Positions 1 through 9,000 of a stretch of 64,000 nucleotides of DNA are shown here, in pieces. Source of the DNA: Flavobacteriaceae bacterium (lineage in GTDB: Bacteria > Bacteroidota > Bacteroidia > Flavobacteriales > Weeksellaceae); assembly GCA_004359435.1 (NCBI GenBank), contig PTET01000001.1, forward strand, positions 834,121-898,120, written 5' to 3'. Under the pieces are notes generated by a model. That model made no database searches. It was given only the letters and a program-made list of their open reading frames with translations, and was not told the DNA's origin. The first letter of the stretch is position 1, and the number at the start of each line of letters is the position of its first letter. The translations under genes and the position numbers were made by a program.

Positions 1-165
1 AGTCAAGCCATTGTAAAAGCCGCTTTGGTGCAAAAAGGCAAGGTGGTAAAACCGATTGGTTTTTTTGAAAAGATCTATCAAAAACAAATAGAAATTCCAG
101 TTTTGCCAGAGTATATTGGTGCTTGGAAAAAGATAGGCGAAGCCAAGAGGTTGGCCAACTTTTGA
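1..165 (+). CDS. C-terminal end of an unidentified protein (partial)
   Basis: An open frame runs in from the left edge and stops with TGA at 163-165, giving the last 54 residues of a protein that ends GEAKRLANF. The tail is basic, with no visible membrane segment or recognisable motif. Codon use resembles the downstream core genes, so it is probably the end of a real + strand gene, converging on the minus-strand desaturase. I do not recognise the family. Confidence 0.5.
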   Translation, partial: SQAIVKAALVQKGKVVKPIGFFEKIYQKQIEIPVLPEYIGAWKKIGEAKRLANF

Positions 166-188
166 GTAACTAAAAAGTTATAAATAAA

Positions 189-917
189 TTATTTTACCAG
201 TTTGATAACCTTTATAAAATCAAGGATTTTGATGATTTGGTAGGTAGGGTCGAACTCGAACCATTTGTGTGCAAAATTGGGGTTTTGTCCATTTTTGTGA
301 TGGTTGTTGTGTAGTCCTTCGCCTAGGGTAAAAATTTCTATAGGCAAAAGATTGGTAGAAGTATCTGAAACTTCAAAATTTCTATATCCGAACTTGTGGT
401 TAAACCAGTTGATAATGGCTCCATGTACAGGTCCCATGGCAATATGAATGGGAACCAGTAAAAAGAACCAAGCGCTGGGTGCAAATTTTATATAGATCAA
501 AATGTATACCAATGCCCAGACGATTCTAGTCCAAATATTTCCTGCAAAAAGATCGAAAGCATGCCAAGAAGGAACTCCAAGGGTGAATCTTTCGGTTACT
601 TTTAGCTTGAAGGTAGATATTTCGTTGTAGATTTTTCGGGTTCTAAACATCATCTCCATAAGTGTTTTGTCAAATTTTGGAGAGTGTGGATCTTTTTCTG
701 TATCAGCATACGCATGGTGCATCTTGTGCATCACCCCATAGGCGTAAGGACTTAGGTAAGAAGAGCCCTGGCTTAGAAATGCTCCAATATGAAAAGTCTT
801 TTCCCAAAATTTACTCATGGTAAACATACCATGGGCGGCATAACGGTGCAAAAAGAAGGTTTGAAAAAACAGAGAAAAGTACCAGTGAAGGATAAAAAAA
901 GCAATAATTACAAGCAT
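189..917 (-). CDS. Membrane fatty-acid (acyl-CoA type) desaturase
   Basis: 242-residue integral membrane di-iron desaturase, expected to introduce a double bond into acyl chains of membrane lipids. The three histidine boxes are visible: HRYAAH at about 24-29, HKMHH at 64-68 and a third, HNNHH, near 203-207. The N-terminus starts directly in a hydrophobic helix, and further hydrophobic stretches lie around residues 130-160. Length is usual for short Bacteroidota members of the acyl-CoA desaturase family. It stands alone on the minus strand and converges with the gene end at 165. Whether the substrate is acyl-CoA or a glycerolipid cannot be told from the sequence. Confidence 0.88.
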   Translation of the reverse strand: MLVIIAFFILHWYFSLFFQTFFLHRYAAHGMFTMSKFWEKTFHIGAFLSQGSSYLSPYAYGVMHKMHHAYADTEKDPHSPKFDKTLMEMMFRTRKIYNEISTFKLKVTERFTLGVPSWHAFDLFAGNIWTRIVWALVYILIYIKFAPSAWFFLLVPIHIAMGPVHGAIINWFNHKFGYRNFEVSDTSTNLLPIEIFTLGEGLHNNHHKNGQNPNFAHKWFEFDPTYQIIKILDFIKVIKLVK

Positions 918-980
918 AAGTAAAGTAGGTATATTGCAAAGATAGGTTTTTATTGCTGTACTTCTGTGGTTTGTTAGTAA

Positions 981-1079
981 TTAGTCACCAGCAGCAGCTT
1001 CAGTAGTTTCTTTTTTGTCACAAGAAGTAACGAAAATTGATGCAGCCATCAAAGCCAAAGAGAAAGTAATTTTTTTCAT
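981..1079 (-). CDS. 32-residue putative lipoprotein
   Basis: Small gene read on the minus strand, starting MKKITFSLALMAAS and stopping with TAA at 981-983. It has a complete lipoprotein signal with lipobox VTSC (Cys20), followed by only twelve residues, DKKETTEAAAGD. The mature part is a short acidic/alanine tail, typical of tiny lipoproteins in Bacteroidota. Its own AT-rich upstream region (about 1080-1140) is shared back to back with the response regulator gene. Function unknown. Confidence 0.6.
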   Translation of the reverse strand: MKKITFSLALMAASIFVTSCDKKETTEAAAGD

Positions 1080-1241
1080 AGTAGTAATTTAAATAAGTTA
1101 TTTTTTACACTGCAAATGTAATTAAAAAAATGAATAATTGAATTTTTTTTGATTTTTTTTCATCATTTTTTTCTTCCCCCATATTCCTTTCATTATTCCT
1201 ATCTTTACCCAAGCATTTAAAGGATAAAATACTATTTATAT

Positions 1242-2420
1242 ATGATACTTTTAGTAGAGGACGAAAAACCCATCATGAATGTTTTAAGTAGCATCATAGC
1301 AGAAGAATTTCCAAATTACACCCTTCACCAGGCCACAGATGGAGAAATGGCTCTTAAAATGATTCAAGAAAACCCCTATAAACTGGTTATTTGCGATATC
1401 AAAATGCCCAAGTATGATGGCATACAAGTTCTGGAATCTACCATGAAACATAAACCAGAGCTACCTTTTATTATGGTTTCTGGACACGGAGACATAGATC
1501 TTGCGGTTTCGGCCATCAAGATGGGTGCTTTTGATTATATTCCTAAACCTCCAGATTTAAACCGACTTTTGCTGTCTGTAAACAATGCGCTTTCTAGGGA
1601 AAATTTGATTCAAGAAAACAAAGAACTCAAAAACGAAAACAAAACCCTCAAGAAGATACTCAAGAAAGAACACCAGATGATAGGGGTTTCAAAACCCATT
1701 GTTCATATCAAAAACATGATCGAAAAAGTAGCCAAAACAGAAGCTCGTGTACTGGTTACCGGACAAAATGGTTCTGGAAAAGAACTCGTGGCGCATTCTA
1801 TTCATCAGCTAAGCGACAGAAACGGCGAACCTCTGGTGGAGGTAAACTGCGCGGCGATTCCATCGGAACTCATCGAAAGCGAACTTTTTGGCCATACCAA
1901 AGGTTCTTTTACCGGCGCCCACAAAGACAAAAAAGGGAAGTTTGAGCAGGCCAACGGCGGAACCCTCTTTTTGGATGAGATAGGAGACATGAGCCTTTCG
2001 GCGCAGGCCAAGGTACTTCGGGCGCTTCAAGAAGGAAAAATCTCTAGGGTAGGAGACGACAAAGAAATCGCCATTGATGTTCGGGTGATTGCAGCCACCA
2101 ACAAGAATCTGAAAGAAGAAATTTCACAAGGAAATTTTAGGGAAGATTTGTACCATAGGCTTGCGGTAATTCTTCTTGAGGTTCCTCCACTCAGAGAAAG
2201 AAAAGAAGATATTCCTCTACTGATTGAATATTTTTGCGATAAAATTTCGGTGGAACAAAACATGCTTCGAAAGAAGTTTCATCCAGATGCCATAGTTGAG
2301 CTTCAAAATCATCCATTTACTGGAAACATCAGGGAGCTTAGAAACATTGTAGAAAGACTAATGATTTTAGGGGGAGAAGAAATCTCAAAAAAGGATGTGG
2401 TTTGTTTTGTGAAAGTGTAA
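1242..2420 (+). CDS. Sigma-54-activator-type response regulator
   Basis: 392 residues. A receiver domain (about 1-120) with acidic pocket Glu6/Asp7 and phospho-acceptor Asp52 (ICDIKMP) is followed by an AAA+ domain of the NtrC family (about 145-380). Walker A is GQNGSGKE near 171-178, the sigma-54 contact loop reads GSFTGA, and Walker B is TLFLDEIGDM. The protein ends just after the AAA+ lid helices (NIRELRNIVERL) with no Fis-type DNA-binding helix-turn-helix; related Flavobacteriia proteins have the same length. It may act without specific DNA binding or on proteins other than sigma-54. No kinase gene is adjacent. TATCTTTA at 1200-1207 is a plausible -7 element, one mismatch from TAnnTTTG. 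Confidence 0.88.
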   Translation: MILLVEDEKPIMNVLSSIIAEEFPNYTLHQATDGEMALKMIQENPYKLVICDIKMPKYDGIQVLESTMKHKPELPFIMVSGHGDIDLAVSAIKMGAFDYIPKPPDLNRLLLSVNNALSRENLIQENKELKNENKTLKKILKKEHQMIGVSKPIVHIKNMIEKVAKTEARVLVTGQNGSGKELVAHSIHQLSDRNGEPLVEVNCAAIPSELIESELFGHTKGSFTGAHKDKKGKFEQANGGTLFLDEIGDMSLSAQAKVLRALQEGKISRVGDDKEIAIDVRVIAATNKNLKEEISQGNFREDLYHRLAVILLEVPPLRERKEDIPLLIEYFCDKISVEQNMLRKKFHPDAIVELQNHPFTGNIRELRNIVERLMILGGEEISKKDVVCFVKV

Positions 2421-2473
2421 ATTTGCAAATATGGGGACGAAAAAAATCGTGCCATCAACTTTAAAATTAACCC

Positions 2474-2719
2474 ATGAAATTACCCAAATTTTTACTTGCA
2501 GACAATTTGCTAGACGATGAAGAAAACCAAATTTTTATTCTTCATACCCAGTATCCACGTTTTTTGATTAACCCAGAAACCGAAGAAATTGAGTTTTTTG
2601 ATGATGTTTCTCACGAAGACGAAACTGAAATTCAAGACACTCTTTATAAAATCATCGAAGAGGCTCAGGTGTTTTTTGATACCGAAATGGCCAAATACGA
2701 CCAAGAATTTCAAGAATAA
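2474..2719 (+). CDS. Small acidic protein of unknown function
   Basis: 81 residues, strongly acidic (many Asp/Glu, for example FFDDVSHEDETE), with no signal peptide or membrane segment, so probably cytoplasmic. It lies 53 bp after the response regulator on the same strand and ends just before a strong bidirectional terminator. I do not recognise a named domain; it resembles short conserved hypothetical proteins of Flavobacteriia. A relation to the regulator is only suggested by position. Confidence 0.6.
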   Translation: MKLPKFLLADNLLDDEENQIFILHTQYPRFLINPETEEIEFFDDVSHEDETEIQDTLYKIIEEAQVFFDTEMAKYDQEFQE

Positions 2720-2737
2720 TATTTTTGAATTTCCACC

Positions 2738-2775
2738 AAAAAAAAGAGGGATGCTTTTAGCATCCCTCTTTTTTT
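2738..2775. terminator. Bidirectional intrinsic terminator
   Basis: A-run, then GC-containing stem GAGGGATGCT (2746-2755), loop TTT and the complementary arm 2759-2768, followed by a T-run. The A-run and T-run on opposite sides let it serve both the + strand gene ending at 2719 and the minus-strand gene ending at 2774, whose stop codon overlaps the tail. Confidence 0.85.
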
Positions 2776-3139
2776 ATCCACCTACTCTTTTTACTTTGTG
2801 GCCTTTATTTACCAAAAAGTCTATGATTTTTTCTCTGTAATCGCCTTGGATGATGATTTCTCCATCTTTTAGAGAGCCACCAACACCCAAAAAGGTTTTG
2901 ATTTCTTTGGCCAAAGTTTTGATTTGCTGGTCATCTCCTTTAATGCCCTTCAAAAGGGTTACGGTTTTTCCGCCTCTTCCTTTTTTGCTAAGGTGCGCTT
3001 CTATATGCTGATTTTCTAATTCTTCTACAGTTTCTTCCTCTGACTCTTTTTCTGCTACATAATCAGCGGGAATTAGACTTTTTAAGTCTTCCAAAGAATT
3101 GAATTTGTTGTTTTTCATTGCGTATAAGGGTTTTCTCAA
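2774..3139 (-). CDS. SUI1/eIF1-like translation factor (YciH family)
   Basis: 121 residues. The C-terminal half (about 48-121) is a SUI1 domain: KGRGGKTVTLLKGI, then GVGGSLKDGEIIIQGDY and the final INKGHKVKRVGG-like turn, here VNKGHKVKRVGG. This family resembles eukaryotic initiation factor 1 and is thought to affect start-codon or initiator-tRNA fidelity. The N-terminal 45 residues are acidic and variable. Cytoplasmic; single gene, convergent with the acidic small protein. Confidence 0.88.
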   Translation of the reverse strand: MRKPLYAMKNNKFNSLEDLKSLIPADYVAEKESEEETVEELENQHIEAHLSKKGRGGKTVTLLKGIKGDDQQIKTLAKEIKTFLGVGGSLKDGEIIIQGDYREKIIDFLVNKGHKVKRVGG

Positions 3140-3256
3140 AAAAAATCTTAGCCAAGATAAGGAAAATGTTTATTAGGCTATCCAATTAACCTAGGGTGTT
3201 AATATTTTTAACTTTTATTTCATTTAGGTTTTGATAATTAATTTTATATTAGCTAT

Positions 3257-4540
3257 ATGCAAAATTTCCAAATCATGAAGACGCTTATATATATTAACCC
3301 AAAAAAAATTCAATTTATTTTACTATTTAGTTTGAGTTTCTACGCAGCCAAAGCACAAATTACAACTTCAACAAATGGAAATGTAGGAATAGGAACTACA
3401 ACACCAACAGCAAAGTTAGATGTGGTTTTACAGCCAGTAGCGGAACCTAAAACCATAAAGTTTATTTCACCCTCCATAACTTTAAATACAGCTAATACCA
3501 TGGTTTCTTCTTTGCGATACACTTGGTACAATGATTATGTAGACTTTGGAATGTATCGAGGTGGATCTACCGATATTTTAGCAATGGGATTAAGCTTTAA
3601 TGGAGTAGAGACTGTTCGGTTTACCAAAACGGGAAATGTAGGAATTGGAACAACAACACCTGAGAATAAATTACATGTAAAAGGAAACGAAACCATACAA
3701 TCCTATTCTCCTATTTTGTTTTTGAAAAGAGATACAGAAGTAGGTGGATTTATCCGAGGAATTCAAACTCAAAAATTGAATGGTGAAAATGCTTGGTTCT
3801 TTGGTGATCATGATGGAACTTCATGGATTGTATCCAAAGGAGATTATCAAAATCCCCAACTGATTATCAAAGACAACGGCAACGTAGGAATAGGAACAGC
3901 AACGCCAGCAGCTAAGTTGGATGTAATAGGGAATATTATTTCTCAGAATGGAACTTCTGGAGGAGGTTCATTCCATTTAGGCAATATAAGTCATGGATTA
4001 ACCAGAGAAGTTAACTATGCTAATGATGTTACATTATATACTGGTGATGGAGGTATCAATTTTGCTACGACCCAAGCACCATGGGGTATTCCCAAAAGTT
4101 CTGATATTAAAATGAGAATTATGAATAATGGCAACGTAGGAATAGGAACAACCAATCCAGATGCAAAACTCACAGTAAACGGAACCGTTCATGCAAAAGA
4201 AGTAAAGGTAGATTTGAATGTGCCCGCGGATTATGTATTTGAAAAATACTATACAGGAAAATCAACACTCAAAGAAGATTACCAAATGCCTACTCTTGCA
4301 GAAATTGAAGCCTTTACCAAAGCCAACAAACACCTTCCAAACCTTCCATCTGCTAAGGAAATCCAAGAAAAAGGTTTGAATTTGGGTGAAATGAACAATC
4401 TGCTACTTCAAAAAATTGAGGAGCTCACTTTGTACACCATAGAGCAAGATAAACAAATTAAAGAATTGCAGGCACAAAACCAAAAATTGAACGACCTACA
4501 AAAAAGATTAGAAAAATTGGAGCAAAACAGTGCTCAATAA
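3257..4540 (+). CDS. Exported GNVGIGT-repeat surface protein
   Basis: 427 residues (or 421 if translation begins at the ATG at 3275, which gives the more standard signal peptide MKTLIYINPKK...AKAQ). Four copies of the motif GNVGIGTxxPxxKLxV start near residues 41, 126, 208 and 292, a period of 82-85 residues, each introducing a beta-rich unit. The C-terminus (about 320-427) has the conserved segment KHLPNLPSAKEIQEKG and then a long coiled coil (QDKQIKELQAQNQ). This architecture is common in secreted Bacteroidota proteins annotated as tail-fibre-like; a trimeric stalk is plausible but inferred. A damaged paralogue follows 19 bp downstream. Confidence 0.8.
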   Translation: MQNFQIMKTLIYINPKKIQFILLFSLSFYAAKAQITTSTNGNVGIGTTTPTAKLDVVLQPVAEPKTIKFISPSITLNTANTMVSSLRYTWYNDYVDFGMYRGGSTDILAMGLSFNGVETVRFTKTGNVGIGTTTPENKLHVKGNETIQSYSPILFLKRDTEVGGFIRGIQTQKLNGENAWFFGDHDGTSWIVSKGDYQNPQLIIKDNGNVGIGTATPAAKLDVIGNIISQNGTSGGGSFHLGNISHGLTREVNYANDVTLYTGDGGINFATTQAPWGIPKSSDIKMRIMNNGNVGIGTTNPDAKLTVNGTVHAKEVKVDLNVPADYVFEKYYTGKSTLKEDYQMPTLAEIEAFTKANKHLPNLPSAKEIQEKGLNLGEMNNLLLQKIEELTLYTIEQDKQIKELQAQNQKLNDLQKRLEKLEQNSAQ

Positions 4541-4559
4541 TCAGAAAAAATAGAATTGT

Positions 4560-5283
4560 ATGAAATCAAAATTTTTACTGTTTAGTTTGCTTGCATTTTC
4601 TTATGGTGTAAATGCACAAATCACAACTGCAGAAAATGGAAACGTAGGAATAGGAACTACAAATCCAACAGCAAAGTTGGATTTGGGAAGCAATTACTCT
4701 GATCCATCTAGTTACCCAAATAAAATAACATTATGGAGTGGAGGTCCAAACAATTATTTTGGATTTGGAATTAGTTCAGGTGACTTGGATTATTTTAGTC
4801 AATTTAATCATCGTTTCTATACTGGATACAATGGCTCAGCTGGAACAGAGAAAATGGTAATTAATGTAAAGGGTGACGTAGGAATAGGAACGACCTCTCC
4901 ATCTGCAAAATTGGATGTTCAAGGTGACATATATACAAATTCATCTTCTAATGAAGGAGGTAGTATTTCATTTTATAATCCTTTAAAGACAGGATCTAAT
5001 GCATATAGGTGGTCAATATACAATATGACTGGAGGGTATGGTAATAGTTTGCAGTTTTGGAGCTATTCTCAAACAGATGGTGGACATGCCTTCTGCAAAG
5101 GAAATCCAAGAAAAAGGGTTGAATTTGGGAGAGATGAACAATCTGCTACTTCAAAAAATTGAGGAACTTACTTTGTACACCATAGAGCAAGAAAAACAAA
5201 TTGACCTCCAAGCCAAAAAATTGGAAGAGCAAGAACAAAGATTGCAAAAATTGGAATCACTTCTTTTGAACACTGAAAAATAA
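4560..5283 (+). pseudogene. Second GNVGIGT-repeat protein, broken by an internal deletion
   Basis: Starts with a signal peptide (MKSKFLLFSLLAFSYGVNAQ) and two repeat motifs (NGNVGIGTTNP near residue 27, GDVGIGTTSP near 105). Up to about 5085 the frame is normal. From there the C-terminal segment PSAKEIQEKGLNLGEMNN, nearly identical at nucleotide level to the paralogue upstream, continues in a different frame through the coiled-coil end at 5283. The segment between the repeats and the conserved tail (about 100 residues in the paralogue) is missing. So the gene has lost an internal piece and its frame; the 200-residue product ending ...SATSKN is a read-through artefact. Confidence 0.75.
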
Positions 5284-5288
5284 CATTT

Positions 5289-6071
5289 ATGAAGGGTTTA
5301 ATAAAAAATATTTGGCTTTTTTTGACATTGTTTGGGTCAATGTCTTTATTTGGACAGATTGTTTTGAGCAAGCCAAGCTACAGCAACGGAGTTTATTCAG
5401 ATGACAATTCTATTACAATAAAACCTGGCCGATATAGAAATTCTATTGTTACTGAATATTCTGATCAAGTTATTATTGCTCCTACAGGTACAAATGTATT
5501 TGTCGCAAAAATTTCCGACAAAGGCTGGGTAAATTACCTCAACCAACTCAGCAAAGATGAATTGCTTGCTTTAACTACAGCTGAAGCTGCAAACTCCAAT
5601 AAAGATGTAGCTAGAATATTGGAAATCAACTTTTTGTTTAGTAGTATAGACAAAGTGTCTAATGCAATTTCACCCAGTCAGGTTGCTGTCAGCACGCTGT
5701 GCTTGAATTTTGACAGTGCTGGAAATCAAATTGGATATAGTACCTGTGCAACCACTCAGGCGTCTAGAACAAGTGATATGATTCCAGAACAAACTCAGCC
5801 CGAGGCTATAGTTGCGCAAACCAATAATCAATTTTTTGTATACCCTAATCCTACTCAATCTAGGGTGAATGTAAGATGGGATGATCCAAATATTTCGGTT
5901 ATTTCTGCCCAAATCGTTTCTATGAATACAGCATACAAACAAGATTTATTGTTCGAAAAACAAAATCAAAACATAGAAGCAGACTTGTCTTCTCAGCCTT
6001 CTGGATTGTACATCATCATCATCCAGTTAAGCACAGGAGAAACCATTAAGAAAACCATTATCAAATTGTAA
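5289..6071 (+). CDS. T9SS type A sorting-domain protein preceding the RHS gene
   Basis: 260 residues with an N-terminal signal peptide (MKGLIKNIWLFLTLFGSMSLFGQ) and a C-terminal type IX secretion sorting domain starting FFVYPNPTQSRVNV near residue 180 and ending with TIKKTIIKL. The middle has no recognisable enzyme motif. Signal peptide plus CTD predicts export through the Sec system and then the T9SS to the cell surface. It stops 10 bp before the 2401-residue RHS gene, so the two are almost certainly co-transcribed, and it may assist export or display of the RHS protein (inference). Confidence 0.8.
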   Translation: MKGLIKNIWLFLTLFGSMSLFGQIVLSKPSYSNGVYSDDNSITIKPGRYRNSIVTEYSDQVIIAPTGTNVFVAKISDKGWVNYLNQLSKDELLALTTAEAANSNKDVARILEINFLFSSIDKVSNAISPSQVAVSTLCLNFDSAGNQIGYSTCATTQASRTSDMIPEQTQPEAIVAQTNNQFFVYPNPTQSRVNVRWDDPNISVISAQIVSMNTAYKQDLLFEKQNQNIEADLSSQPSGLYIIIIQLSTGETIKKTIIKL

Positions 6072-6081
6072 TTTTACGTAT

Positions 6082-9000
6082 ATGCAAACCTCTACAATAT
6101 TTAAAAAGATAAGTTCTTTTCTCTTTTTATTGTTTCAGCTGACCTTTGTTTTTTCCCAAAAGATTTCTATCCCAACAGGAAGTTATATTAATCAAACGGC
6201 TTCTAGAAATGTAGAAGTGAGTTATTCACCTAACTATTTAACAGAAGTAGACTTAGAATTTGATGAAAACGCACAGAACAATGTTCTAAAGCCTGTGGTT
6301 AATGGTGGCTTAGATGTCGCCTCTGGGGTAGCAACCTATAGCATGGGGATAGATGTTTTGCCAGGGGTAAACAATTTTACTCCTACCATCAATTTAAGTT
6401 ATTCCAACCAAAGTGGTGGAGGAAATGCGGGATATGGCTGGAGCCTATCTGGTACATCTTCTATAACCAAAGGGTACAAAACCAAGGAAGTAGATGGGTA
6501 TATTGGAAATGTAGATGAAGAAGTATATTATTTGGATGGAGCCAGACTCATAAACAAACCAGGTGGGGCAGCGGGAGAATATGTAACCTACAATCACACC
6601 AATTTGCTTGTAAAATTTGCCAACAATGTCTTTACGGTCTATTACCCCAATGGACAGGAAAGCATATACAGAATGTTTGTAGGAGGAAACTATTTGCTTA
6701 CCCAAGTGAAAGATTTTGCTGGCAACATTATTCATTACACCTACTTTGTAGATAAAAATGCTATATATCTAGATAAAATAGATTATGGAAATGTTACTTT
6801 AACTTCTGCATCTGGTATTACCTTAGTAACCAAATCAGATGTTACGGTAAAAATTTTATACACCCCAAAAGCAAAAACAACAGAATCTAATTTTGGGCAA
6901 AAAGTGGTGGTAGACAAAATGGTCTCTGGTGTAACGGTAAAAGACAACAATGCAAACATTGTGTACAGAACTTATACTTTTGTACATGACATTACCTCAA
7001 CGGGAGAAAACAGACTCAGAAAAATTCTCCTTAAAAACCAAGCTGGGGAAGAAGCCAGACCTGTGGTTTTTTATTACAGAGATATCTATGGTTTAGATTT
7101 GGTTAAAAACAAGACTTCTGAGAAACTTATCTCATCACCTTCAGATATTAGAGAAATCCAAAACGTTGTAACAGGAGATTTTGATGGAGATGGAAATACA
7201 GAAACCAATTATTTTGTAAAAGATGGTTCTGGAAATACAATTATACACAATCCAGAAAAATCCAATACAAGCTTAACTTCTTACCAAATACAAGATTACA
7301 CCTTTTCTGCTCCCATACTTTTGGATGGTGTCTTGACCAAAGAAGACAAAATTATTGGCATGCGGGTAGACCCAAGCAAAGACACGTATTCATCTGGGAC
7401 CTACAAAATGATTAACGAAACTATGGTCGTAAGTTTTAGTGATCAAAACGTAAACAAAATTAAAGAATCTACACTTATTCTAAATGGAAGTGTTCAAGAA
7501 TACTGTTATGAGTTAGAGGGTGCACAAATGTTTGATCACTCAAGGCATAGAAATGAATTAAAAAGAGGGAATGCTTTTAGAAATATACAACAAGGAGATT
7601 TTAATGGAGATGGTTTATTGGATCTTTTGATTTTTCAAGAATCTCATGCCTATACAGTTGGAGTGGGTAATTATTATGATCAGGATGTAACTTGCCCAGA
7701 TTTTAGTAAAATTAAACAAACCACAACCCAGGTGTATTTTGTTGAAATTGCCAAAAATGCTGGACAAGCAAGTATTCAACCCACTTTTGTTACAAATCTT
7801 GTGGGTACCAGCTTAGATAAAAATCTAGGTAACTATATTCTTACTCTTGCCAATACTAATAAAGATGCACAGCAAGAAATTTTGGCCATTAAAAAAGGAG
7901 ACAATGCATCTGCAACGGTTTTGCGAATAGATTTCAAAAACAAAAAAATAGTAGCAGATACCGCTAAATCTTTGGGTGTAAAAATCAATGATGAACTGAA
8001 CCCTATTGTTGAAGATTTCAATGGGGATGGTTTGACAGATTTGTTGGTGCCAAGAAAATCTTACTCTATTGGCGTCACGGCAGATCAGCATGTAAATGCA
8101 CACGTGTCTCCAGAGAATTTAACCGCAGATAATTTTCAATGGGATTTGGTTACCACTACCGTAAACGGTACAAGTACGGTTTTTACGAAATCCAGTCCTA
8201 TTTTCTCTCCGGATGTAAAATTAAAGAGTTTTAGGTCTGGAACTTTTGGGACGGCTTATTTGGAATCTTCTCTTTTCCCTATGGATGTCAACGCAGATGG
8301 AAGGGTAGATTTGGTGGCTATCAATTTGGTAGGTACAAGAAGTGGTGAAAACGCGAACCTAAAAGCAAACACATACGCTTTAAAAAACAACCTTCCTTCA
8401 ACGGATAATCATCACAACAAACTCATCATTTACGAAAACATGGGAATAGGTGACAATGGTTTACAATTCAGACGCCATACTCATACAGATTTCAACATTA
8501 CAGAATCTTTTTCTCCTTATGTTGAGCTTAGCTCTAACCAAGACCATAAAAGCATCAATACTTTTAGAGACGAACTTGTTTTAACCGACATTATTACCAA
8601 AAACCAAATTAAATTTAAATTCTTAAGAGAAGGTGGTGAAACTTTACTTACCAAAGTAGACAACAATTCTGGTTCTGTTCAAACCTTGGAGTACACCCCT
8701 TTTTCTGATAAAATTAAAGATTACAGCAATTCTAAAGGAGTACTAGAAAAACCAAACCTTTACTACCAACTAACCCAAGAGGCCAAAGCTCAAAAATATC
8801 CTTTTTCTGTGCTCAATTATCAAGAAGGGGTTCAGTTGGTAGCCAAGTTGCACAATACCTTTAAAATTGAGCAGAATGGAGCAATGGTAGAAAAAACAGC
8901 TACCAAAGAATATAGATACCAAGACGCGTATGTAAAATTAGATGGAAAAGGCCTGTTGGGCTTCCATGTACAAAAAGAAAGCACCCCCTACCTAAGCAAA

